A DNA stretch of 64,000 bases. Origin: DATJIG01 sp035493495 (GTDB taxonomy: Bacteria > Pseudomonadota > Alphaproteobacteria > SMXQ01). The stretch is taken from the NCBI GenBank assembly GCA_035493495.1, contig DATJIG010000074.1:16554-80553 (forward strand), read 5' to 3'. The translations under genes were made by a program, and so were the position numbers. The notes beneath the pieces are model-generated. The model ran no database searches. It saw only the letters and a program-made list of their open reading frames with translations, and had not been told where the DNA came from. Numbering within the stretch: the first letter of the stretch is position 1; each line of letters opens with the position of its first letter. This document shows, one piece after another, positions 18,622 through 27,539 of the stretch.

Positions 18622-19614
18622 ATGGATCACATCAAATTTCCCTATCGGTCTTCGGGCCATCTCGCGCTGATGCACGTCATCAATGAAACGGGAGCCTGGG
18701 AGCGCAATGGTCTGAGCGTGGAATTCGACAAGCCTATCGGGAAGCATGAGGCGCACGACCTGGCTCTCAAGGGTGACGTCGAGTTCGTGTCGGGAAATCA
18801 CATTTCGACCTACGCGGCGCGGGCGCGTGGGGATACGTGGACCTATCTTGGCCAGACCGTGTCGAAGAACAGCATCTCGCTCGTCACCCGAAAGGACGCC
18901 GGCATCGATAAGCTCGAAGACGTCCGCCACAGGAAGTTCGGCACTAAAGATGGCCATCCTGGATACAACACATGGCTCTATCTGAAGCAGGCCGGAATTG
19001 ATCCGGACCGGGACCAGGTGGAACTCGTTCAAGTGGCGAGCGCGATAGATTCCGCCGGTTCACAGTACGGTCGGCGCAAGCGTCTGCCGCAGATGTTGCT
19101 GGATAACGATATCGATGCCTGCTTCCTGAGCGAGCCGGAACTGGGACTGGCCGCTCCCCTGGGTCTGAAGGTCATCGATATCCCTGCTCAGGACATGATC
19201 TTTTTCATGACGATTTCTTCGACAATGAAATTCGTCACGGAGCATCCGGATATGGTGAAGCAGATGCTCAAATCGGTGCTCGAGGGAATTGCCTATTTCA
19301 AGATGCATCGCGATGAAACCATCAAGATCATCCAGGCAAAGCATAACCGGGAAGGTAACCTCGACCTCGCCGGTGCGCAGCGCGTGTATGACGACCTCGC
19401 GCCGCGCCTGGAACCCAAGCTCTATCCGTCGTTGCCCGCGGTCTACAACGTGTACCAGGAGGCCTTAAAGGCCGACGAAAAGAACGGCGACGCGAAGCGG
19501 ATTCATCCGATGGCGTTGTGGGATGTTCATCTGCTTCGTGAGATCGACGATAGCGGGTTCATCACCAACCTCTACAAAAGCCACCCGCATTTGCTGGAAG
19601 GCTATGGTGGCTAG
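18622..19614 (+). CDS. NMT1/THI5-like binding-fold protein without signal peptide
   Basis: A 330-residue protein with the NMT1/SsuA-type periplasmic-binding fold: an N-terminal lobe with VEFDKPIGKHEAHDLALKG and FVSGNHIS, and a C-terminal segment with MLKSVLEGIAYFKMHRDE typical of ABC binding proteins. No signal peptide is seen from ATG 18622, nor from the in-frame start at 18583. AGAGGA precedes 18622. It may be a cytoplasmic enzyme on a binding-protein fold, as dihydroxyphthalate decarboxylase and THI5 are, or a receptor exported in another way. No ABC permease or ATPase is adjacent. Confidence 0.75.
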   Translation: MDHIKFPYRSSGHLALMHVINETGAWERNGLSVEFDKPIGKHEAHDLALKGDVEFVSGNHISTYAARARGDTWTYLGQTVSKNSISLVTRKDAGIDKLEDVRHRKFGTKDGHPGYNTWLYLKQAGIDPDRDQVELVQVASAIDSAGSQYGRRKRLPQMLLDNDIDACFLSEPELGLAAPLGLKVIDIPAQDMIFFMTISSTMKFVTEHPDMVKQMLKSVLEGIAYFKMHRDETIKIIQAKHNREGNLDLAGAQRVYDDLAPRLEPKLYPSLPAVYNVYQEALKADEKNGDAKRIHPMALWDVHLLREIDDSGFITNLYKSHPHLLEGYGG

Positions 19615-19687
19615 ATCGCGGTTGCTCAGCGGTGATGTCCTCGCCTGAAGCGGATCCGGAGTTCATGGTCAAGGAGCTCGAGGTCGA

Positions 19688-20734
19688 ATGAGCGCGCGGT
19701 TGCCACGGCGTTGGACCATCGCCGCGCTTGTCGGCGTTCTCACCCTGTGGTCTCGCACGGAGTCAGCGGCGGCCGCGTCGTTCTACGACGACAAGATCAT
19801 TCACATCATCGTCGGCGGTGCCGCGGGCGGCGGGTACGACGTGACGGCCCGTCTTCTGGCGCGCCACCTGCCGGCTCACGTCGGCGGCAACGCCAAGGCG
19901 ATCGTCCAGAACATGCCGGGCGCCGGCACGGTCAAACTGCCGCTCCACATGTACACCGTTGCGCCTACCGACAGCACGGTGATCGGCGCCTTCAACAACG
20001 CCGTGGCCTTCGCTCCTCTGCTCGGCGTGCCCCAGGCGGACTTCGACCCAACGAAGTTCCACTGGCTGGGGTCGCCGTCGACCGAGATTGGGCTGGCAGT
20101 CATCTGGCACACGGTGCCGGTGAATTCGATCGAGGATGCCAGGAATCGCGAGGTCATCATGGCGACCTCCGGCGGCGGGTCGTCGGCGGCGTTCTACGGG
20201 CGCATCCTCAACACGGTTCTCGGCACGAAGTTCAAGCTCCTCTCGGGCTACTCGGGGATGGGCGAAGCGTTCATCGCCATGGAACGAGGGGAGACCGAGG
20301 GCTTCCCGAGCGCACTGTGGAGCAGCCTGCAGGCGACCAAGCCCGACTGGATCCGCGATCATAAGGTCAAGGTGATCCTCCAGTACGGGCGCAAGCCCAG
20401 CCCAGACCTGCCGGACGTGCCGGTGGCGCGCGATCTGGCGAAGAATGATCAGGACCGCGTGCTCATCGATGCGGCCATGGCGCCGCTCGAGATGGGGCGG
20501 CCGTTCGCGATGGCGCCTCAGGTCCCGATCGAGAACGTGCGCGTGATCGAGGCGGCGATGATGGCGACGTTCAAGGACTCGGCGTTCATCGCCGAGGCGC
20601 ACAAGCAGATGCTCGAGGTTGACGCCGAGCCGAAGACGGGAGACGACCTGTTGGCCATCGTTACGGAGGTTTACGGGGCGCCGAAGCTGGTGCGCGAGCG
20701 GCTGCTCGATTTCTACAAGCAGGATTCCAAGTAG
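19688..20734 (+). CDS. Bug/TctC-type solute-binding protein (5 of 7)
   Basis: A 348-residue receptor with a signal peptide (basic start SARLPRRW, cleavage probably near AAAAS, residue 30), then SFYDDKII and the GGGYDVTARLLARH and NMPGAGT blocks. It is strikingly similar to the receptor at 24420; for example both contain GVPQADFDPT, GSPSTE and MERGETEGFPS. That indicates a recent duplication. AAGGAG precedes the start. It lies between the NMT1-like gene and a dienelactone-hydrolase-like gene. Confidence 0.9.
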   Translation: MSARLPRRWTIAALVGVLTLWSRTESAAAASFYDDKIIHIIVGGAAGGGYDVTARLLARHLPAHVGGNAKAIVQNMPGAGTVKLPLHMYTVAPTDSTVIGAFNNAVAFAPLLGVPQADFDPTKFHWLGSPSTEIGLAVIWHTVPVNSIEDARNREVIMATSGGGSSAAFYGRILNTVLGTKFKLLSGYSGMGEAFIAMERGETEGFPSALWSSLQATKPDWIRDHKVKVILQYGRKPSPDLPDVPVARDLAKNDQDRVLIDAAMAPLEMGRPFAMAPQVPIENVRVIEAAMMATFKDSAFIAEAHKQMLEVDAEPKTGDDLLAIVTEVYGAPKLVRERLLDFYKQDSK

Positions 20735-20752
20735 GGTTCAGGAGGAGGACGC

Positions 20753-21559
20753 GTGTCGGATATCGTTTCCAGGGACGTCACGTGCGGCAACGGTATGCCG
20801 GGATATCTCGCCCTCCCGCCGGGGAGCGGCAAGGTTCCGGGCGTGATCATTCTTCATGAGCGCTATGGCTATGTGCAGCATCCGCGGGATGTGGCCGATC
20901 GCTTCGCCCGTCTCGGCATGGCGGGATTTGCCATCAACGGCTTCTTCAACTGCGACTTCCAGCCGGCGCTTGCCGACGGCACCAAGCGCTTTCATTTCAC
21001 CGATCCGCAATCGGTCGAATACGTCCGCGCCGCCATCCGCACCATGACCGAGGAGGCCCCGGTCGACCGAAGCAAGATCGCGTTGCTCGGGATGTGCCAG
21101 ACCGGGCGGCATCCTTTGGTGATGGCGGCGCAGAAGGGCGAGATCGCGGCGGCGATCTGCTGGTACGGGGCAGGGGCGAACCGGGAGTTCGAGGCGGGAC
21201 CGCTGTTCCCGCGGCCGCTCGGCGAGGTGATCGCTGACATCGATTGCCCTGTCCTCGGCCTGTTCGGCGAGAAGGACAATCACATCCCGGTGTCGAACGT
21301 GCGCCGCATGCGCGATCTGCTCGAACAGAGCGGCAAGACATTCGAGATCAACGTCTACCAGGGGGCGCCCCACGGCTTCCTCAACAACACCATGCTGGAG
21401 CGATATCGTCACGAGGAGTCGGAATCGGCGTGGCGCGTGCAGATGGATTTTCTGCATCGCGCGTTCAATGGCGGCTTCGACCGGACGCGTGCCGTCCAGC
21501 ACTACGCCGCCGATATCGCCGCGGATTATCGCTTCGCGTCGTCGAGCGCTCATGTCTGA
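20753..21559 (+). CDS. Dienelactone hydrolase-family alpha/beta hydrolase
   Basis: A 268-residue alpha/beta hydrolase of the dienelactone hydrolase family, which opens lactones from ring-cleavage pathways in the cytoplasm. The triad is C115 (in GMCQTG), D175 (GEKD) and H207 (GAPHGF). E36 in HERYG matches the Glu that holds the Cys thiolate in true dienelactone hydrolases. The start is GTG with a strong AGGAGGAGG upstream. It lies between two Bug receptor genes with spacings of 18 bases on each side. The real substrate could be another ester or lactone. Confidence 0.9.
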   Translation: MSDIVSRDVTCGNGMPGYLALPPGSGKVPGVIILHERYGYVQHPRDVADRFARLGMAGFAINGFFNCDFQPALADGTKRFHFTDPQSVEYVRAAIRTMTEEAPVDRSKIALLGMCQTGRHPLVMAAQKGEIAAAICWYGAGANREFEAGPLFPRPLGEVIADIDCPVLGLFGEKDNHIPVSNVRRMRDLLEQSGKTFEINVYQGAPHGFLNNTMLERYRHEESESAWRVQMDFLHRAFNGGFDRTRAVQHYAADIAADYRFASSSAHV

Positions 21560-21577
21560 AGTCCGTGGAGATCGCAG

Positions 21578-22654
21578 ATGAACCGCGTTTTTGCCAACGC
21601 GCTGATGCTGGCGGCGCTGTGCACCGCGTGGAGCGGCGCGGCTGCCGCCGACGCGACCGGCGACTTTTATTCCGGCAAGCGGCTGACGTTCGTGGTCGGT
21701 TCCGAGGCCGGCAGCGGCTACGACGCCTATGCTCGGCTCCTGGCGCGAAACATCGTCCGGTTCATCCCCGGTAATCCCGAGGTCATCGTCCAGAACAAGC
21801 CCGGTGCCGGATCGATCACGGCGATCAATGCCGTCTACAACACGCTGCCCCAGGACGGCACAGTCATTGTGTCGCTCAACCGCACGGCGCCGTTCAGCCA
21901 GATTCTCGGCCACAGCGGGGCACAGTTCGATCCGGTGAAGCTCAACTGGCTCGGCAGCCTATTCGAGGAGATCGGGCTGCTGGTCGCGGACAAAAAGGCG
22001 AAGGCGCCGACGCTGGCCGACGCGCGGCAAACGCCGGTCATCATCGGCGCCACGTCGCCGGGCACCGACAGCGTGATCTTCCCGGCGCTCCTCAACAACA
22101 CCATCGGCACCAAGTTTCAGCTCGTCCAGGGTTACGGCGGCATGGACGGCATCTATCTGGCGTTTGCCCGCGGCGAGATCCAGGGTCAGGAGAGTTCGCT
22201 CGAATCCACCCGGCGCAAGATCCCGAACTGGCGCTCCGAGACCGACATTCTGGTGCAATTTGGCCTGCGCAAGCACCGCGATCTGCCCGACGTTCCGCTG
22301 GTGCTCGACCGCATCGATCCGGCCTGGGTCGTCCCGGGCCTTACGGTTCAGGAGGTTACCGACTTCTGGCGGTTCATCCTTGCACAGACGCGGATCGGCC
22401 GACCGTTTGCCCTCGGGCCTGGCGTTCCGAAGCAGCGCATGGAGGCTTTGCGTAGGGCTTTTGATGTAACCGCGAGAGACAGCATCTTCCTCGGGCAGGC
22501 GGCGAAGAGTCAGCTCGACATCGATCCCGTCGGCGGCGCGGAAATCGATTCCTTGATCGCTCAGGCTGCATCGCTCTCCCGCGACTCGATCGAGAAGCTT
22601 AAAGGCGAAATCAACTACAAGGGGGCCAGTGTGACGGCTCCCAAGCAGCCCTGA
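21578..22654 (+). CDS. Bug/TctC-type solute-binding protein (6 of 7)
   Basis: A 358-residue receptor with a signal peptide ending near AAAADA (residue 25), then GDFYSGKRLTFVV, GSGYDAYARLLARN and NKPGAGSITAINA. GGAG precedes the ATG. It lies downstream of the dienelactone-hydrolase-like gene and 25 bases upstream of the flavin reductase gene. No tctA or tctB partner is present. Confidence 0.9.
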   Translation: MNRVFANALMLAALCTAWSGAAAADATGDFYSGKRLTFVVGSEAGSGYDAYARLLARNIVRFIPGNPEVIVQNKPGAGSITAINAVYNTLPQDGTVIVSLNRTAPFSQILGHSGAQFDPVKLNWLGSLFEEIGLLVADKKAKAPTLADARQTPVIIGATSPGTDSVIFPALLNNTIGTKFQLVQGYGGMDGIYLAFARGEIQGQESSLESTRRKIPNWRSETDILVQFGLRKHRDLPDVPLVLDRIDPAWVVPGLTVQEVTDFWRFILAQTRIGRPFALGPGVPKQRMEALRRAFDVTARDSIFLGQAAKSQLDIDPVGGAEIDSLIAQAASLSRDSIEKLKGEINYKGASVTAPKQP

Positions 22655-22679
22655 ACGGGGCGGAGACGGAGAGACGCGG

Positions 22680-23219
22680 ATGGCTCGAACGTTGAAACTC
22701 CTGACGCTGGTCGGAAATCCCAAGGCGGGGTCCCGCACCCTGCACGTCGCCGAAGAGGTGGCACGGCAGATCGACGGGCTCGGCAAGGCGCAAGGTCTCG
22801 AGATCGCGACCGAGTCGATCGATATCGTGACGTTGGGTGCGGGGTTGTTCGACTGGGACAGCAAGCTCGTCAACGACGCCCTGCAGAAAGTGGCTGAGGC
22901 GGACGTTCTGGTCGTCGCGAGCCCGGTGTACAAGGCGGCCTTCACCGGGGTGCTGAAGCTCTTTCTCGATCGCATCCCGATGGAGGGCCTGGCCGGCCGG
23001 ATCGTGATCCCGATGATGGTCGCGGCGGCGCCGATCCACACGCTCGCGGTGGAGGTACACCTGCGACCGGTCCTCATCGAGCTCGGCGGTTCTTGCCCGG
23101 TTCGCGGACTCGTCGTCATGGAATCAAAGCTCAGCGAGCTCCCGGATATCGTCGGAAAGTGGCTCGCTGGAGCAAAAGACGTTTTGCAACCGCTAATGCG
23201 CGCCCGGGCGGAAATATAG
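22680..23219 (+). CDS. NAD(P)H-dependent FMN reductase (SsuE type)
   Basis: A 179-residue flavodoxin-like reductase. The FMN phosphate loop GNPKAGSRT is at residues 12-20, and ASPVYKAAFTGVLKLFLD near residues 80-97 is characteristic of the SsuE group. Such enzymes supply reduced FMN to two-component monooxygenases. The RutA-like monooxygenase gene starts 22 bases downstream, so the pair very likely forms a two-component system. The preceding receptor gene lies 25 bases upstream with a good ribosome site (GGAGACGGAGAG) between. Confidence 0.92.
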   Translation: MARTLKLLTLVGNPKAGSRTLHVAEEVARQIDGLGKAQGLEIATESIDIVTLGAGLFDWDSKLVNDALQKVAEADVLVVASPVYKAAFTGVLKLFLDRIPMEGLAGRIVIPMMVAAAPIHTLAVEVHLRPVLIELGGSCPVRGLVVMESKLSELPDIVGKWLAGAKDVLQPLMRARAEI

Positions 23220-23241
23220 TCGGCAAAGACAGAGGGGTGTC

Positions 23242-24393
23242 ATGTCGAAGTTCGTCAATTTCGGCGTCTTCATGCCGGTCACCAACAATGGCTGGATCAT
23301 TTCGAAGAACTCGCCGCAGTTCATGCCGACCTACGACCTCAATTTGAGGATTGGTCGCCTCGCCGGAGAGATCGGCTTCAGCTACCTGTTTGCGATGGGG
23401 AAGTGGCGCGGTTTCGGCGGCGACACCGAATTCTGGAAGTACTCGATCGAGTCGATGACGTTGATGACGGGGCTCGCCGCGGCGGTGCCCGACCTGCGCA
23501 TGATCGCGTCGGTGTCTCCGGCGCTGATGCATCCCGCGGTGTTCGCGAAGATCGCGGCGACGATGGACGACGTGTCCGGCGGCCGCATGGGGATCAACAT
23601 CGTTAGCGCCGGCAACCGCAACGAATACGCCCAGATGGGCCTTTACCCGGAGAACTTCGAGGAGTTCCGGTACGACTACACCGAAGAGTGGATGACCGTC
23701 GTGCGGCGCCTGTGGACCGAGGACAGCGTTACGTCGCACGGAAAGTATTTCACGCTCGACGACTGTCAGTCGTTTCCGAAGCCGGTCCAGGGCGAGCTGC
23801 CGGTCGTGTGCGCTTCATCGTCGGAGCGCGGCTTCCAGTTCATCGCCGACCATTGCACCGACGGCTTTTTCGGCGGATCCACTCTCGAACTGAAGAAGAA
23901 GACGAGCCGACGCATCAAGGAAGTGGCGGCCGGGCGAGGGCGGTCGGTGCGCACCCATACCCTTGTCTCGCTCATTTTGGGCGACAGTGATGACGACGCG
24001 CAGAGGATCTTCGCGCATTACAAGGCGGGCGCCGATCTTGCCGCCATCGAAAACATTTACCACCTGCGCGCCGACGACAAAAAAGGTGTCCGGAAGGAAG
24101 GCCTGCAGGCCCGCTATGCCTCCGACGACGTGCGTATCTTCTACGGCGGCGTGCCCTTCATCGCCGGTCCCGAGAAGGTCGCGGCCATGCTCGAGGAACT
24201 GGCTGTCGACGGCGACGTCGACGGCATCATGTTCGTGTTTCCGGATTTCATCGAAGGCCTACGGCGCTTCGACCAGTTGGTGTCGCCGCTGCTGAAGAAG
24301 CGTGGGCTGGTGTTCGGCGGGCCAGAGCGGCTTGCGATGCCGGGCGCCTCTGCATCGGTGACAGGACGGATCCGCGCCTCTCAGGACCACTGA
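23242..24393 (+). CDS. LLM-class flavin-dependent monooxygenase, RutA-like
   Basis: A 383-residue luciferase-like monooxygenase. Its N-terminus (VNFGVFMPVTNNGWIIS, then MPTYDLN and RGFGGDTEFW) and the mid-segment GGRMGINIVSAGNRNEYAQM follow the pattern of RutA, the FMNH2-dependent pyrimidine ring-opening oxygenase, as I recall that family. An alkanesulfonate or nitrilotriacetate-type monooxygenase is a less likely alternative. It uses reduced FMN, presumably from the reductase encoded just upstream. AGAGGGG precedes the ATG. The context points to oxidative opening or cleavage of an N-heterocycle, which is inference. Confidence 0.85.
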   Translation: MSKFVNFGVFMPVTNNGWIISKNSPQFMPTYDLNLRIGRLAGEIGFSYLFAMGKWRGFGGDTEFWKYSIESMTLMTGLAAAVPDLRMIASVSPALMHPAVFAKIAATMDDVSGGRMGINIVSAGNRNEYAQMGLYPENFEEFRYDYTEEWMTVVRRLWTEDSVTSHGKYFTLDDCQSFPKPVQGELPVVCASSSERGFQFIADHCTDGFFGGSTLELKKKTSRRIKEVAAGRGRSVRTHTLVSLILGDSDDDAQRIFAHYKAGADLAAIENIYHLRADDKKGVRKEGLQARYASDDVRIFYGGVPFIAGPEKVAAMLEELAVDGDVDGIMFVFPDFIEGLRRFDQLVSPLLKKRGLVFGGPERLAMPGASASVTGRIRASQDH

Positions 24394-24419
24394 CCGGACA
24401 CAGCGCTCGGAGGATCGGG

Positions 24420-25448
24420 ATGGTTGGACTAGGGCGCTTGGCGGCGACGGTGCTGGCGGCAATTGTCGGTGTTGCTGCGCATTCGTCCTCGGGGTTCGGA
24501 GACAGTTTCTACAAAGGAAAAACTATCCGGATTCTGACCTCGGAGAGCGGCAGCGGCTACGACGCCACAGCGCGTCTCGTCGCGCGGCATCTTCCTACGC
24601 ACATCGACGGCGGCTTGACCGCCGTCGTCCAGACCATGCCCGGCGCGACGATCAAGATCCCGCTGTATCTCTCCACGGTGGTTCGTGGCGAGAGCACCGT
24701 CATCGGAGCCATCAACAACGCCGTTGCGTTCGCGCCGCTGCTCGGCGTGCCCCAGGCGGACTTCGATCCGACGACGTTCAACTGGCTTGGATCGCCGTCG
24801 ACGGAGGTGGGCTTGGTACTCGTCTGGCACACGGTTCCGGTGTACTCGATCGAGGACGCTAGGAACCGCGAGCTGATCATGGGCGTCGGCAACAGTAGCT
24901 CGTCGGCGACATTCTACGGCCGTCTACTCAACGACGTTCTCGGCGTCCGATTCCGGCTGCTTCAGGGCTACGCGGGAATGGCGTCGGCCTTTCTGGCTAT
25001 GGAACGCGGCGAGACTGAGGGTTTCCCGAGCACGCTGTGGAACAGCCTCAAATCGACCAAGGCCGATTGGCTGGCCGAAAAGAAAGTACGGATCCTGGTG
25101 CAGTACGGACGTAATCCGGCGCCCGATCTGCCCAACGTTCCCGTCGCCCGCGACCTCGTGAAAAACGACGAAGACCGCATGCTGCTCGACGCAGCGGCGG
25201 CACCGCTGGATATGGGCCGACCCTTCACGATGCCTCCGGCCGCCGATCCTGAAAACGTGTCGGTGATGCGCGCCGCGGTCATGGCCACCTTCACCGACCC
25301 GGCATTTGTCCAGGAAGCGGAGAAGCTGCATTTCGACGTCGACGCGACGCCGAAGAGCGGCGACGACCTTCTCGCCATTGTCCGCAGCGTTTACACGGCA
25401 CCTGAGGTCGTGCGTGCGCGGCTGCAGAACCTTTACAAGCAGAACTGA
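24420..25448 (+). CDS. Bug/TctC-type solute-binding protein (7 of 7)
   Basis: A 342-residue receptor with a signal peptide (hydrophobic core about residues 5-20) and mature start DSFYKGKTIRIL. It is close to the receptor at 19688 over most of its length but has lost a residue at the NMPGAG loop, which reads TMPGATIK. GGAGG precedes the ATG. It is the last gene of the catabolic island and converges on the GH16 gene; a 13-bp hairpin lies between them. Confidence 0.9.
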   Translation: MVGLGRLAATVLAAIVGVAAHSSSGFGDSFYKGKTIRILTSESGSGYDATARLVARHLPTHIDGGLTAVVQTMPGATIKIPLYLSTVVRGESTVIGAINNAVAFAPLLGVPQADFDPTTFNWLGSPSTEVGLVLVWHTVPVYSIEDARNRELIMGVGNSSSSATFYGRLLNDVLGVRFRLLQGYAGMASAFLAMERGETEGFPSTLWNSLKSTKADWLAEKKVRILVQYGRNPAPDLPNVPVARDLVKNDEDRMLLDAAAAPLDMGRPFTMPPAADPENVSVMRAAVMATFTDPAFVQEAEKLHFDVDATPKSGDDLLAIVRSVYTAPEVVRARLQNLYKQN

Positions 25449-25470
25449 AACAGTGGGGCGCGGGCCGCAA

Positions 25471-25502
25471 GTTGCTGGCCACCACTGACGGTGGCCAGCA
25501 AC
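25471..25502. terminator. Strong hairpin between convergent genes
   Basis: A perfect 13-bp stem (GTTGCTGGCCACC with its complement) around a 6-base loop ACTGAC lies 22 bases after the receptor stop and 11 bases from the GH16 stop. It is symmetric and could stop transcription from both sides, although there is no T-run on either strand. Confidence 0.6.
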
Positions 25503-25513
25503 AAGCGCTTACG

Positions 25514-27154
25514 CTACGAAACCCAGAGAGAGTTGCCGTGGCTGTGGAGTTCGAGGGTGCCGTTTCCGAGCATATCCGCCGCGTTCGGATCCATCGGGCC
25601 AGCGGTATTGGTGCCGCTGGTGGCGGCGACCGTTTCACCGTCAATCGTCACCGACTGCACGTAGAGGTTGCGATCTCCGCCGTGCTTGCCGGGGCTGTAG
25701 AGATCGTTGATGAAGTTCACGTCGATCGTGTGCGGTCCGTTGTCAAATGGTCCGGTGAGCGTGATGTCCTGCCACTGTCCCTTGCTGTGGAGCGCGGTCG
25801 CTGTCTGGGTGCCGCCGATCTGGTGACCGTCGACGAACACCGTGAACTGAGCATTGCCCTTGTAAGCGTCTTCCGACACATGGAGAACCAGGGTGCCCGT
25901 CGCAGGGGTCGGCGTCGGCGTCGGCGAAGTCGTGGTCCCAGTTGCGGAGTACGTGACCGCGCCGTTGCCGAACAGCTCCGTGGAACCGTCGGACGGATAG
26001 GATGCAACTGTCGACGAGGCCGTACCATGCGAGATGGTCTCGCCGTTCATCGTCACAGATTGGACGTAGAGGTTGCGATCCGTCGTGCTGGTACCGCCCC
26101 ACGCGTCGTTGATGAACTGGACGTCGATCGTGTGCGGACCGGTGGAATAGGTGCCGCCGATCGCGATGTCCTGCCACTGGCCGGCGGCGTGCGAGGCCGT
26201 CGCCGTGTAGGTGCCGCCGATCTGCTGGCCGTCGACATGGACGATGAACTGCGCGTCGCCGTTGTAGGCGTCCTCGGAGACGCGAACCGACAGGCTCGAC
26301 CCGGTTGCGGGCGGTGTCGGCGTCGTTTGAGTCAGCAGGCCGTCGGCCGTCGTGGCTCCGTAAGGTGTGGTGTCGACCCCATCGGGAGAGGACACGTGAT
26401 CGAGGCTGACGGCGGGAATCGCGCTGTCGCTCGAGTAGGCGCGAATGTAGTCGATCTTCATGTCGGCGCTGAAATTCGTCGTCGACGGATTTCCCGCCCA
26501 CGATCCGCCGACGCCCAAGGTGGCGAGAATGTACATCGGCTGATGCTCGTCGGCGCCGGTCGGCGTGGTGTATTGAGCGACGCCGTCCAGGTAGAACGTC
26601 ATCGTCGTCGGCGTCCACATCAGCCCGTAGGTGTGATAGCCCTGACTCAGGTCCGTTCCGTTGTTGGCCCACGAGCTGGGCGCAGTGCTGCCCGTGTGGT
26701 TCGTCATGACGTCGGTCTTGGGATCCCGGCCGAGCACCTCGGTGACGTCGATTTCGGGCGGCCAGGCACCCGACTCCGGAAGCAACCAAAACGCGCTGTT
26801 CGTTCCGTACGAGCCGGAAATCTGCGCTCGCATCTCAAAGTAGCCGTACTCCTGCGAAAAGGAGTTATGGGTATCGATCTGACCGGTGGTGAAGGAGGCG
26901 GTCACGCCGGCGGCCTGCAGCTCCGGCGTCGTTGGTTGGGCGTGGATGTCGAGAGCACCATTGGCAAGTGAGTACGGCGTCTCGCCAAGTCCGCCGACGC
27001 TGCCATCAAGGTAGTAGTCGCTGGCGCCGTTAAGCTGACGGCCACCCCAGAAGTATTTCGTCTCCCACTTTGTGCCGGTGCCATTTGGTGAGGCGCTGAA
27101 GGTGTTGAATTCGTCGTCGAAGGTGAGATGGAAGCCAGTTAGATCGACGGCCAT
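25514..27154 (-). CDS. GH16 glycoside hydrolase with two CBM60-like modules, no signal peptide
   Basis: A 546-residue enzyme predicted to cleave beta-1,3/1,4-glucans or the cell's own exopolysaccharide. The GH16 domain covers about residues 5-245 with the catalytic motif E134-I-D136-V-T-E139. Two copies of a calcium-dependent, CBM60-like sugar-binding module follow at about 286-372 and 419-508, each with SEDAY, VDG-QIGGT and DRNLYVQSVT. A Thr/Pro linker joins them. No signal peptide is seen, and the C-terminus ends in small and hydrophobic residues (NSLWVS), as in type I-secreted glycanases; no RTX repeats are present. AGGAG precedes ATG 27154; an earlier in-frame start at 27241 adds a poor leader. 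Confidence 0.85.
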   Translation of the reverse strand: MAVDLTGFHLTFDDEFNTFSASPNGTGTKWETKYFWGGRQLNGASDYYLDGSVGGLGETPYSLANGALDIHAQPTTPELQAAGVTASFTTGQIDTHNSFSQEYGYFEMRAQISGSYGTNSAFWLLPESGAWPPEIDVTEVLGRDPKTDVMTNHTGSTAPSSWANNGTDLSQGYHTYGLMWTPTTMTFYLDGVAQYTTPTGADEHQPMYILATLGVGGSWAGNPSTTNFSADMKIDYIRAYSSDSAIPAVSLDHVSSPDGVDTTPYGATTADGLLTQTTPTPPATGSSLSVRVSEDAYNGDAQFIVHVDGQQIGGTYTATASHAAGQWQDIAIGGTYSTGPHTIDVQFINDAWGGTSTTDRNLYVQSVTMNGETISHGTASSTVASYPSDGSTELFGNGAVTYSATGTTTSPTPTPTPATGTLVLHVSEDAYKGNAQFTVFVDGHQIGGTQTATALHSKGQWQDITLTGPFDNGPHTIDVNFINDLYSPGKHGGDRNLYVQSVTIDGETVAATSGTNTAGPMDPNAADMLGNGTLELHSHGNSLWVS

Positions 27155-27539
27155 TAGTAACAATTCTCCTGACACATATGCCCCAACGGGGCTGAACAGT
27201 GCCAAAAGAGAAAACCGGAAGCGCTCGACGTTCATAATCATTAAATCGTGACTTGCGCGCGCACGGCGACACGCACGGTATCCGCGAACAGCGGAGAATC
27301 CGCCGTCTCGGCCGCGCGAATCGCGACCCGTCGCGGGAATGCTGACAAAGAAGTGATCGCATGCGGTAATTGATGACCGCGCGCAATCTCATCGCATGAG
27401 ATGGGAGTGGCCGCCGACAGAAGGCGAGCAAGAAAAAGCGAAGCCGGTTGGCGCGCGACTCGCGATCCGGCATGTAGGATCACAATTCGCGCGACGCCAT
27501 TTGTTGCCGCCCTGTCTTATTGAGGCCGGGCGCTTTCTC
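27155..27539. other. Gap upstream of the GH16-CBM gene
   Basis: 385 bases without a convincing gene. It holds the promoter side of the minus-strand GH16 gene. A 7-bp inverted repeat (ATCTCAT, CGC, ATGAGAT) lies at 27386-27402, and a small GCCCC/GGGGC hairpin is close to the start codon. No clear -35/-10 pair was found. Confidence 0.5.
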
